Assembly: GCA_947568835.1 (NCBI GenBank)
Contig: OX387608.1
Location: 8,098,001 to 8,162,000, forward strand
DNA length: 64,000 nt
Source of the DNA: Protonemura montana
Taxonomy: Eukaryota > Arthropoda > Insecta > Plecoptera > Nemouridae
Direction of reading: 5' to 3'
In this document: piece after piece, positions 30,861 to 42,005 of the stretch
Layout of the letters: every line of letters begins with the position of its first letter
Numbering within the stretch: position 1 is the first letter of the stretch
Notes under the pieces: model-generated
The model's database searches: none
What the model was told of the DNA's origin: nothing
Seen by the model: only the letters and a program-made list of their open reading frames with translations
Program-made: the position numbers and the translations under genes

Positions 30861-33800
30861 GGTACCATAGTCAGACCACCATGCTGTACGCAACTTTGAA
30901 ATGATTTGTATTCATCGTCGGTTCATTAACTAGAGCGTTTTTTGTCAGGGTTATAATTAAATCCATAAATTCACCCCAACCCTTATTAATTATATTTTAA
31001 AGCGACCCGCGTTGCCACGGCCACCTAAACTAACGAACAGCGTACTCTTGCATACATGGTTGACATCGGCTGTCAAAACGGACCCTCGTAATCGAGTTTA
31101 TAAAACACGCTGGTAACGCGACTCAAAACCCGTCGGGTTTCGTCGCGTTTGTCGCGAGCAACGCCCCCACCAAAGCGCGCACGGAAACAGGAAAACTCGC
31201 GACCACCATAAACTTTTCCATTCGTTACGGAAATGGTTGCGTCGACGTGATGGAAATCGCGGTCGGAAAATGCCTTGATTGTCAGGTAATTTGAAAGCAG
31301 GGAAAATCGAAGTCCAGGAAAAGAAGTCAAGACGTCATTTGATTTTCTGGCAGTTAATCGTGATGTTGTTGTATGGATTCACTCCTATACGGACAGTTTT
31401 CTTTTTGTTCTTTATCAAAAGAAATAAACAAACAAGAGGGGATGGAATTGAGAACGGAGAAGCGCTGCAGCTGAGAAGGATACATAGCTGAGAAAGAAAT
31501 AGCAAAGGAGAGAGAAGAACCGTTCGTATACACAGAGCTGGCTTTATACGGTATAGAAATTACAAAGATATATGATCCTTCTTTCTTATAAAAACACACA
31601 CACACACACACACACAGCACAAGAAGTTTTCTTTCGCATCTTCCACTGCACAACGCGCTCCCTTTTGTAGATTGTCGCGTATCTTATTTCAAATCGCCTC
31701 CCCTACCTTCATTCGCTTGTTCTCAGCCAGCCGTGCTCGGCGCCGGGGTTGATTCTCTTAAAGACATGTCTTATCTCCTTGACGCCTTCCCACCCCTTTG
31801 CCCCTGACACCTGCTAAATGGCGGAGACATCTGAGAGCCCCACCCCTCCGTTCGAATCGTATGTCGGAATCAATCGTTCAACGCCTACACGCTGCACGCC
31901 ACGGTTCTAGGGGAACGAACAGGACGAGGACCACGTTTTCCGATTGCGCCGCCTCGCTCGCAAAGGACGCCGATGCATTTTAATGGCGGAAATGTGGCGT
32001 TTTTTTTTTTTTTCGTTGTACGCGAGTTACATTGTCGAATATGCGATTGCAAGTTGCAGGTACTACGAGGTTGCTGGATCGGTGTGTAAATTGCTGTTGG
32101 AAGTACACCTGCACACCTGCGATATTTTATGTCAGACGCTGAATTTAGGAGTTTGCTCATGTCCGTGCTCTAAGTTTCGAAAACATCTTGGGAATTTGGA
32201 CAGAAATTGAGTTGGGTTTTAACTTGAAATGCTCATGCTAGCGTTGCTTTAAAGTAACATATAAACAGCTTTTAGAGTTTAACTTCACTATTTTTACATT
32301 AAATGAATTCAGTTTCTTCAGAACGAGCGTTTTTCTTCTGTAAATTACGATTCACGATCAAATTGTTACATACCCTTGCAATGCCAATACATTTATGACA
32401 CAAAATAAGAAGAACCAGACACTTCCAGCAAAATCACGAAAGATCCTCTGCCCCTAAAACCCTGCTGGGCACGGAGATCAGTTACCCAGTCCACACGCCG
32501 GGGGCGTTGCACCTTCTACCAAGCCTACACCCAACCCTTTAGCCGAGGTCCACGACGTGGCCCCGAGCTTCGGTCGGCTAGATTGATGGAGTCAAAGCAC
32601 TTAACCCATCACGCGCAGCCGGCGCCCGAGCTCGCGTACGGACGGCAAACACGACGCCGACGCCGGTGCGAAGAGCTGGCTGCGGGCACGGGCCGGCCTT
32701 GCGAGGGCGATGTTGGGTTATTAAGGAGGCCGGGGGAGAAATGTCCATCCCGTTTAGGAGAGAAGCCATTTTGCGAACGCTGGGTGACTGGGCGGAAGCG
32801 TTATGGGATTGAATTTTAGTTTTTGTTTCATATTTTGAAAATGACCGATTGGTTTACGTAACCTTGTTATACCTGTGTTTTTATGAATTGAAAAATATGC
32901 AAATGCTGAACTTGCAGATACATTATGTAGCCTGTGTTCTTAATGGTAAAATTACCTTCCCCAATGATCCCCATTTATATTAGAAATATGGGTTTTCGTT
33001 TGTTCAAAAAAGAATCGCTGCTTGAAAACAGGCTCACGTTTTAATACTTACATGTCAAAGGCTTAGTGGATAAAGTTTTGAAGCTTTTGGTCCATGTGCA
33101 TCAGTAGCAGGCCTCTGCAGAAGTCGCACATCGCCAATCTTTGGAATGGGTTTAGCGAATACACAGAGACTTATTGAAATCGCTACCATTTGACACACTG
33201 CTGAGCCACTTACTCTTGCTATCGTTGAATGGCTGGCTTCAATATGAAGCTAGCCACGCACATAATAGAACCGAGAGTGAACCCGGTGTCGTCACGGCGC
33301 CAAGTAACCTCGACGCATCCAATACCTACACAAAGCACACATCCCCATCTGACGCACTGTTTGCGAATCCGGTCGCTATCCCTTTGGCCGCATTTACCTG
33401 GGTACGGGAAACGCGCTCATGCGACAGACAACGCGATGCTGCACCGGACAATGAGGTGATCTGCCTTTGATCGGGACGACCGTATCACATACCAATTACT
33501 AGAGACGTTGTCTTAAACAATGTAGTGGCACGTGGTCTTTAGTGTGATGTGTGTGTAACGTGAGGTGGAATTTAGCTGGTGGTGGTTCATTGTTAGCTGG
33601 GGTGGTCGGTGGGGCGCCATGTTGGCCAAATTTTGAATGCTATTTGCGTTGAAAGCGTTCTTGACAGTAATTGTTGCGACTAGATATTCTGCATCTATAC
33701 ACTTATTAGCTCTATTTTTTTTTTAATCGATATTTTCACGAGTTTTTCTTGTTTGGCTGTGATACAAACTGATTTGCCAACGAAAGAAAAATACAAAATA

Positions 33801-34754
33801 AAAGGCATGTTTTGGTCCAAACTTCCGTTGGTCATGAAAGCAGGATCGTAAGGCCTCGCAATGTTTTCCACGAAGAACATGGCCGTGTGCACAAGCGATA
33901 TGAAAATAGAATTTTTGCCCGCAATGCAGCATCACCTATCATGTAAACACATTTCAACATTGTTTATACGTACAAACGACCCGACTGCAGTATACATACA
34001 TGATACGAAAAACGTTATCAAAACGCCGTTGGTAGCAATTGTGCAACAACAAACATTGCTACGGCTTTGCCGTACAGTGTATAGCATTTTCAATTCTTAC
34101 TTTAATATTGAGCGGCAGTGCATTTGAAATGGAGCTTCTGAAATGGAGCTTTCCCCATGCAGTTTGAAGATGCATTCTTTTATCGCCGGCGAAGCAAATC
34201 GAATATTAAGGAGGCGTCCAGAAATAGTCCCGATAGTCGAGTCAAGATGCTATACACACCAGAGCCGAGCTGGATATTGTTTTGAATAACGCGTCCCATG
34301 CGGCATGTGGCGTTCCCAATCCTTTGGGTGGGCGGTGATGGGTGGGGATGCGATAGACAATGCCTGGGCCAGAGCGTGATGCGTCGTGCATGGGGGTAAA
34401 GGTGGATCGTATTAGGGCGACATGTGCACGGAATTGGCCACGGGGCGTCGGCCGTGGACCTAGGTTACGGCGCCGCGACGCGTCGGGGCCGCAAAATGTT
34501 GGGCAAAAACAGATTAAATTGCGCGTCGTCCTATTTGGTGGTCGGCGTCTGGCCGTTGGAGGGGGTCATAACGAGATTATTATGCGTGACGTGCACGCAT
34601 CTTCGGTAATTTATGTCGCATGGTTTAATTTGAATCCGAAATGAAGGAGCTGCCATCGTTTAGAGTGACAGACAGTGCATTTGTTAATCATTATTTATTT
34701 TTAGTTTAGATTTCTCCTCCTTATAGTTCAATACGTCAATACCTCCAACAACGG
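30861..34754. other. Unique DNA with several CpG-rich patches
   Basis: GC-rich stretches lie at 31020-31260 (with the RFX-like GTTGCCACGGCCAC at 31011), 31690-31980, 32460-32810, 33230-33480 and 34200-34620. Each is 200-400 bases in an AT-rich background and open in several frames, with no recognisable product. They look more like regulatory islands or untranslated exons than genes. Confidence 0.35.
31593..31616 (+). repeat. (CA)n microsatellite
   Basis: About 12 CA dinucleotides. Confidence 0.95.
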
Positions 34755-34875
34755 TTGTGGCCACCCGATGGCGCTCGAAGCTTTTCTTTTATCAAACCTC
34801 TACAGTTAAATAATTGCGACTCAAAATATCGATGTATGTTTATCAATCGTTGGGGTTATATACCGAGCATAAACC
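34755..34875 (-). repeat. Dispersed ~290-bp element, partial
   Basis: cacccgatggcgctcg, aaacctctacag, aaaatatcgatg and atcaatcgttggggtta match the reverse of the family. Confidence 0.55.
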
Positions 34876-34904
34876 AGTCTCAGATGACGCAACGGTTTTG
34901 TTGG

Positions 34905-34985
34905 CTTTCTAGTCGTCAGTCGCTAATTTTCGCCAAGGCAGTTTGACATCAGCGCTGACACTCTGATTAACTAAACCTTAAGGCA
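34905..34985 (+). repeat. Dispersed ~290-bp element, 3' fragment
   Basis: gtttgacatcagcgctgac, actctgattaactaaacc equals the 3' end of the family, opposite in orientation to the fragment just upstream. Confidence 0.5.
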
Positions 34986-35406
34986 ATATCAAGAAAATAA
35001 AAGAAAATCACTTCGAATTTTGATAGAACGCTCTTCGCAAACAGATTAAAGTGTAGCCAATGTCTTCCAAGTTGCCAGGCTTTCTAATCTCGCCGTGAGC
35101 GCGGTCCACCTTTCTCCTCCACTTTGTTTCGTTAAGTAATCTCCTCCAACCCGAACGCTGCATCCCATGGCAATCGTGAAAACACTCACGGATACCCGTG
35201 ACGCGCCGATCCGCCATGAATAAAGATTTCAAATCCCTGCCTTATAACCGCGCCGCTATACAGTATATATGTATGTTACCTAAACCGTAGCATAAAAAAT
35301 ACCCGCCTGTTTATTTTCCGTGCACCTCCCCTCTCCACCGCACCAAATACCCCCTTGATCCGTCTTCCATGTATATCTTTTAGCCACACGATATCCAAGA
35401 AAGTAG

Positions 35407-35460
<54 letters not shown>

Positions 35461-36033
35461 AGGTACATGCACACAAATTTATAACTTGCTGGTGGCTTAT
35501 CAGTCTTACATCGGGGTGGAGGGCTTGGCAGGGCTACATCGGTATACCTGCGTAAACCCGTACGGCGGCAAGCGTACCCACATTGCGTATTCGCGGTGCG
35601 TTGCCCACGTGTTTACATTCAATCATGTGAGAACGCGTACGCGTGCTGCGTTAAGATGTTGCCGGTGCTGCTTTCTATCGGTCTACGTTGGAGTTGCTTC
35701 GTTTCGTAGCCGGCGGCTTTGGGATTTGTCGAGTGGAATATGTATCGGATTCGGTTGGCGCGCCACATGGGTGTTCTCGTGTTGGGGGTCCATTCAGTTC
35801 GTTCTTTAAATTTGTCTATTAGTTTGGTTAAATGTCTTGCTTTTGTGGTTTTTAGAGGCAAAGGCTTACCTTTCGATTTGAAAACGAAGCTGTTTTAAAG
35901 TTAAAACACAGTTTAATAAATATTTTTTTATATTGTTTGCTTTATTTTTACTAAGCTAAAACATTTAATTAATTCGGCTGGAAAAAAAATATGTATGATA
36001 TGATTTTGGTGTTTTTCAACTATAAACTTGCTA
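34986..36033. other. Unique DNA with possible minus-strand first exon
   Basis: On the minus strand ATGGCGGATCGG starts at 35217 and leads after 28 nt to a strong donor, GTGAGTG (intron from 35189 down). The frame is open further on, so this may be an initial exon. Simple repeats follow at 35409-35460. Confidence 0.25.
35409..35460 (+). repeat. (TC)n then (TA)n compound microsatellite
   Basis: About 18 TC dinucleotides followed by about 8 TA dinucleotides. Confidence 0.95.
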
Positions 36034-36298
36034 TATGGCGTTGGTGAATGGGTAGGTGATAATTATGTACTTGCTTAAAAGAAGGGGGAGGAATTCCGGT
36101 GCCGGCAGTTATCCTTCTCTTCAAAAGAACGAATGATTGCACCGCTTTTCTATGCTACCGAGTGGTTGCAAGACCTCCTACTACTACTACAGCAGGTCAC
36201 GGGTAATGGTGGCCAACCGTTTTAACTATTAAACTATCACAGTTTGCTTAACTTCGGTGATCTCACGAGAACCGGTGTTCTCAACAAACCGACCCGTT
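36034..36298 (-). mobile_element. 5S-SINE, strongly decayed
   Basis: The ends are recognisable (tatggcgttggtgaatggg; cttcggtgatctcacgagaaccggtg). The middle is eroded and carries a (CTA)n stretch. Confidence 0.65.
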
Positions 36299-36468
36299 TT
36301 GACTTAAACTTCAGACGCTCGTTTTGTAATACGAAGTGATCCTTAAGGATGCCTCCCAAGCAACGTCTGCACTTAAAATTTAAAGTTTCCAAGGGACGGA
36401 ACTATCATCGAATCGCGCTCGCTCGTATTTTTATAATAACCCCCCATAACTTCCACGCGCGCGACTTC

Positions 36469-36503
36469 GGTGCGTCGTTAAACATTTTCATAAAGTAATA
36501 AAA
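36469..36503 (+). mobile_element. 5S-SINE tail fragment
   Basis: ggtgcgtcgttaaac followed by an A-rich end. Confidence 0.45.
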
Positions 36504-37410
36504 AAAGACAACAAAGTGAACTCTATAATATACGTGGACGGAGAATGTTTGGGGCGTCCTGCGCCCACGGGGAGAGCAGATTTCTCTAAGTGTTTTTAAA
36601 AGCACCGCTTATTACATTCATTTTTATAGCAATTTCTTTCGGCCGCTAGCGAAATCGATGCTGCGCCGCGCTGCCAGGCTTTCTATGAACTGCGCAGGGC
36701 TGCACATTGAACGCAATGGCAATTAGGTACCGTTTTTGAGGGCCACAGAGTTAAACAATTTGAAAGATCTGTGATTTTAGGCGATAGTAGGCTTTGATGA
36801 AGAGTTGACTAATGCATCAATATGTAGCTGCTACGAATGGCAAGAAATACGGTTATGCCCTCAGATTGAACAAAATGACCAACTCAACTAAAATGGCAAA
36901 AATATTTTTTTGGAACATTTTCAGTGTACAATTTCAACTTGCGAACACCATACAGGTGTGCGATTCTTTGACTTTTTCAGTAAGATGAGATTAGATGAAA
37001 GACCGTAAATTTTCCATTGGAAGAATTGGGAGATACTGGCTGCCTTATCTCATTTCACTGAGAAGAAATCGTTCCATAATCACGACTCCTGATATGATTT
37101 TCTGCCAGCACGGAACTCCAAACTGAAGACAAATCTACATCAAGAACCGTGCCACGCAGATGCCACCAGCGGGCGGCCCATAGGAAAGAGAGCCCCTATA
37201 TGAGAGGCGGCCGACCCCATAAACCTGATCCCCTGTATTAATAACATAGTTTTATGAACGCTATTCGGCGATTTATTAGTAAGGTTATAAAATTCTTCTA
37301 ATTTTAACGTCACGCGTGCTCATGCTATTTCGGTAGTATAAGCGCTTGGATATCAAATGTAAAAAGAGTTTTGGTAGAGAAAAGAGACAGGGAAGCTAGA
37401 CTGGAAAAAA
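36504..37410. other. Unique sequence
   Basis: GC-rich spots at 36640-36720 and 37140-37210. No gene recognised. Confidence 0.4.
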
Positions 37411-37492
37411 GTGCAACCGAACCGGGATACAAACCCGAGACCTCCAAATTGCCGGTCGGTTGCTCGACCAACTGTGCTACCCGGACACACAG
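37411..37492 (-). mobile_element. tRNA-like sequence (SINE head or tRNA pseudogene)
   Basis: On the minus strand gggtagcacagttggtcgag resembles an A box and cgggtttgtatcccg forms a perfect 4-bp T-arm around a 7-base loop (B-box-like). The acceptor stem is only half paired, so it is not a functional tRNA. Confidence 0.45.
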
Positions 37493-37612
37493 GTTCTAGC
37501 TTCGCGGGTTGGGATAAGAGATCCGAGAGGCCGAGGCGACTCGCATCGAAGTGTGCACCGCGTGATTTTGAGCACGGATTGTAGGGTTGTGTTGTTAATT
37601 CAGATTTAATTT

Positions 37613-37770
37613 TTGGTTCCCCTTCACCCCTCTAGGCTTTGCTAAGTTCACCATAATCATCATCATCATCATCGTCGTCCACTCTTTAGCTACCTACGCC
37701 ATTAGACCAGTGCCATAGAGCCCGGTGTCAAAACAGTGCGTCTTTAAACACAACTAACCAATCAATCAAT
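37613..37770 (+). mobile_element. 5S-SINE 3' fragment
   Basis: ggttccccttcacccctctag, a TCATCAT run, cgccattagaccagtgcc, aaaacagtgcgtctttaaac and an accaatcaatcaat tail. Confidence 0.8.
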
Positions 37771-40493
37771 TGAACGCCTCGTAATTTTCGCCAACGCTGT
37801 CACCCCTCTTGTCACCTCGGACCAAGTTGTCTTGAAGAGTTGCCCAAGAGTTGCCCAAGAGTTACCCAAGAGTTGTCCCGAACTGTCATCGACATAAACA
37901 AGCAAACCATGTCTCTCAACACATTCCTCCACGGTTTCTGTACTGCGTCTTATCTGTGCGGCATTGATTATACCGGCAACGAACCCCCGCGAATGTTTCC
38001 GCACACGCACAAAAGCCAAGCACAATTCCACGCACAATTCAGAGATTACTATAGCGGTGGAGGATTTTGCTTTCTAGATTTGGAGGGGGGGATCATAATG
38101 AAACATCGCTTGTCATTCGAAACATTGCGTAGGCGTCTTGCAAGATGGCAGGATAATACGGGAACAATTTCCTTGTAACAAAGGTTGCGTTGTGATGGAA
38201 GGCAGTGTTTTTTACTCGTTTTAACACAATTTTATTAAGTTTACATTACTGGAAGGTGGATTTTTGAGTTAAAAACGTCAAATTAAAGTACCTTAATTGA
38301 AATAAATATACTAAAAACATTAAAATTTAATACTCGGTTCTTTTTGTGTTGATTTAGGTAATGTTTTATTCAACAATGAACACCATATACCAGAAATCTG
38401 CAATTCGACCGACTACCATTGCAGTAAAAAATATCACTGTAATCAAATATCTTGCATCCGTCACTCAGTGCAATCAAATTTGCGTAGACCCTCCTTCCAC
38501 CCCCTAGCCAAAAACCACCGAGAGACGTAGCCATGTTGTCAGCTATCCCAGCCAATCTACGCTGGCTATAGACGCATTTTGACGGCCTTTTCCGCAGCTG
38601 TTCGCGCGTCCTAGTTCCTGCCGTCGCCGGTAGTTACGCCACAAATACGTTACTTGTAATCGAGTTTTATCCCCCCCCCCTCGCCCACCCTTCGTCCGGG
38701 CGTCGCCGAGCTCATGTACACAGATCACTTCCAGTTACACTTTTTAACATTGCCGTCCACTTTTTTTCTGGAGCTCTTTGTCTCGCTTCTGCACTCGGCA
38801 CTCCCTTGAGATGGACCGCCATCTTAGGCAGACTTTGAAGCAATGAGAGAATTTTATACATGTCTAAACATCTCTGAGGTGAAAATATTTTGACCTAGGT
38901 TTGTGATCTTTGCCTAACACAAAGGGTCCAAGCAAACATATGCACATCATATGTCCTGTACTTATCAATATGTATTTTGTACACTATGTATATTTGAAAA
39001 TATGTACATTTTGACCTGACAAGCAATACAAATAACAATCCAATATATACAAGGATTTTCGGTGTATCATTGTTAAGTTTTTGTCGGCATGTCACAGTTA
39101 ACATCACAAAATAGGGACAAGGGTTGTTCTCTACTTGTAGTTTTCTGATTGATTTTAATTTGTCAAATACTTTACGCCACTTAACCCTGAGGAAAGTTGA
39201 TTTACATATTTAAAACGAAGAAAGCACTTCTGCCTAATCCTGGTTTCGGCGAACGTGGCTATATAGAAGCAATCTTCGCATAAGATCCCTATTTTCCTTC
39301 GCTGATCCCTAAAACTCCGGTCCATCGCGTTCCTACAATGAGTTAGATGTTCAAGCATTTGTACAAGTCAATATTTACCTCTGAAACATGTTAGCTGTTA
39401 GAATTGATGGACTAGGCCTAGTTATCGAATGTATTGCATTGAATTGCAATTATATTTCTGGTGTTTTACTGTTGAGAAAGGGTTAGCGTATGTTTGTGAG
39501 TAGGCAACAAAGCTTAGATGGTCAAGTCGAGATGGGTTAAAAAAAATTACACCTGAGAAAATGAACGCGAATTGAACGAAGTCTGTTCCTATTTCCAGTT
39601 GAATACTTGAAATTGTAATGCACCCGAGTTTTTGGGACGTAGTGCCATACCAAGATATCGAACTCTTACATCTCCAAGAGTCACCCGAACCAACGAACAT
39701 CTCAGGGGTCGTCATACCGTACCGCAGAAAATACCAATTAGTTATTCCCGATTCTTTATCTGACGACTGTACAGGTTTGATCGAGGGGTGGCGTTTTTAT
39801 TTCTCAAAAAGATACTGATTCGATTCCCGGCTGTCACGCACCCGTCCCTAGGTAACGCGCGATAAGACGTTCACTGACACCTAAGCCCACTAGGCGGGCT
39901 GTCTGTCCAACGGAAACTTTTCGTCAATGTTTAATAATTTTTTTTCCCCATATTTCACTCGTTCGAGACGGGAGAGATCGCAAGTCAATTACCTCCCCAT
40001 TTATTTTTTAATTAGATAGTCAGAAGCAGATGTTTTATATGCCGGCGAGAAATGCGTAAAAGCGATGTTTGTTCCAGATGATTTTAATTTACCAGTGCGT
40101 TATCGGTCCCGTGCCCCCATTCTACCCCCCTGACGCTACGTGCGGCACTCTACGCTCTACACCGCAAATTTCACAAAAGAAGTCGTCTCCTTTCCCTCAG
40201 CAACAGACGCGCTACAGTTTCTTTGTCTTAAGCACGCCGAGTGGGTAGCAGTTTCGATTGGGGAAAACGAAAAACACTCTGACATTCGCAAGACATTTTT
40301 GTCTTTTTTTTCCCCCTGTTATCGGTGACTCAATACACAAATTGATCTTTTACACAGCTTTGGATTTTGAGAAAAGATCGTCTCCAAGTCTTATGTATGC
40401 AGAAAGAGTAACCAGTGTCATCAGAGCCTCAGCTGTCTTGGAAAACTATCTTCAAGAAAAGTGCCAAACTATTAACTACTGAATGGTGGTCGC
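37771..40493. other. Unique DNA
   Basis: Four tandem 11-mers (gagttgcccaa) lie at 37836-37879. An ATG-started frame of 89 codons (37909-38178) follows, with no recognised product. A CpG-rich part lies at 38540-38740. A tRNA-like B box (gattcgattcccgg) is at about 39818-39831. A pyrimidine-rich acceptor-like site precedes 40200. No gene called. Confidence 0.35.
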
Positions 40494-40772
40494 CCAGAGT
40501 TGCGAGTCTCCGTCATTTCGAACTTTAAGAAAATGCATTTAGTTATTTCTCTTTGATTTCTCGCTAACTGATTTACGCTCAATTAATAATTCAATACGAC
40601 TTTCATTTACGATTGATGTACATTTTATCGATTTTTTATTTTTTATTATTTAATTATAGAGGTTTGCCGTAAAGGACAGTCTAAGTGTCATTGTGTAGTC
40701 AGCGCCGTTACCACTTGTTGGAAACTGTAGAATGTTTTATATTAGCGCTGTGACTCTGACTGTAAACTCTAA
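40494..40772 (+). repeat. Dispersed ~290-bp element, full length, diverged
   Basis: Follows the family order: ggtcgcccagagttgcgag, the T-rich part with ctttgatttctcgc, gatttacgctcaa, acgattgatg, atagaggtttgccg, the gtcagcgccgt block and atattagcgctgtgactctg. Confidence 0.55.
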
Positions 40773-41784
40773 ACAAAATGGTGTATTTGGTTTTCGCCTT
40801 GTTTCTGCAAGTGGTAGGCCATATGACACACCGCACAAGCCAGCTAACAACGGACAACGTGTACAGCGTGTTAGACAAACAGAGGCGCACAAAGACAAAA
40901 AAAAAAGACGAAACTTTTTTGTTTATAAATCAAAATGTTCTAACAATAAACTTCCGAGTGATGCGCAAGAGTGTTAAGTTAGGTTGGCAGACTTGTAGGT
41001 TTCACTTGTAGGACTTGTGGGTTCCAATAGACAGTAGTGTATTGTCTTCATGGAACCTGGGCGGTGTAAGTAGACATGATTATCTCCTCTTGGTTCATGC
41101 TGGAGTGCACTCATCGCGATGGACTCCCGGAATCGGATCCAAAAATCTGATGATTTTTACCAATGATGTTTTAAAATGATCACATCCATTGTTTCCAGAT
41201 TTTCTAGAATTGTTACCATGGTGATAATAACTTTACCCCCTTACTATGTTCTGCGCTTCCGGCCTTTTAAAAGGGAGAACGAAAACTTGTTAGCAAAAAA
41301 CCGCCGTCTCTCATTTCTCATTTTCTTCACTCGGTGCTCACCGGCGCAACCAAACGAATCCGTTGTAAGCGATCATTAAGACGCCTCTCAGCAGCGCGTC
41401 GCGACGACTACAGAGACGTCGGTGAACCCATCACCGAGAGGGCGCTGGGAAAGCGTGCGTTGGTTTGCACGTGGGCCGACGGCTGTCGGTTCGTACCCCG
41501 GCGAGAGATGTCTGAAGGGATCGCGCCTGTCTTTCAACGTCAACCACGCGTCGGCGATGCGATAATGAGACGTTCATTTTGTAGGGGAGTGATCTGATCC
41601 GACGGCGTAATGGGGATCTCTCGTTTAATACCTCCACTGAAATCGGTGAACCTCGATGGGAAAAATGCATTGTTTCACATCTGGTCAGTTTTTTGGATGT
41701 TCAACACCCATTGACACCCGTGGACATTGACAACCATTGACAACCCATGGACAACTCCAGAGATATGTGGCTCTTCTATACTCT
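40773..41784. other. Unique DNA with RFX-like site and CpG-rich patch
   Basis: GTTACCATGGTGAT (41212-41225) resembles an X-box. 41330-41600 is GC-rich and open in several frames but unassigned. cattgacaaccc-type short repeats at 41710-41750. Confidence 0.35.
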
Positions 41785-42005
41785 TGGGTTTATAGGTTTA
41801 GTCAGAGTCCCAACGCTAATAAACGTTTTGACGAGCAAACGATCCGGAAATACGTGGGATAATTTAGGTGCTATCTGATGGCGCTCTCGGTAGTCGTTTT
41901 GAACAAGTTTTAAGATTAAGTAATACTGCTCAAAATATCAATAAATGTATATACACTGTTGAGGTTAGCATCAATAAAGATCAATCGAGCGTAAACCTAT
42001 CTGAA
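41785..42005 (-). repeat. Dispersed ~290-bp element, 3' two-thirds
   Basis: In reverse: cttgggtttataggtttagt, cagagtcccaacgctaat, gatggcgctctcgg, gctcaaaatatcaata, gttgaggttagcatcaataa and gagcgtaaacc. It shows the family's 3' end clearly. Confidence 0.7.

Noticed and set aside
37909..38178. 89-codon ATG-started plus frame with acceptable start context
   Set aside because: Average third-position GC, no domain, an equally long antisense frame overlaps it, and no splice or poly(A) signal was seen.
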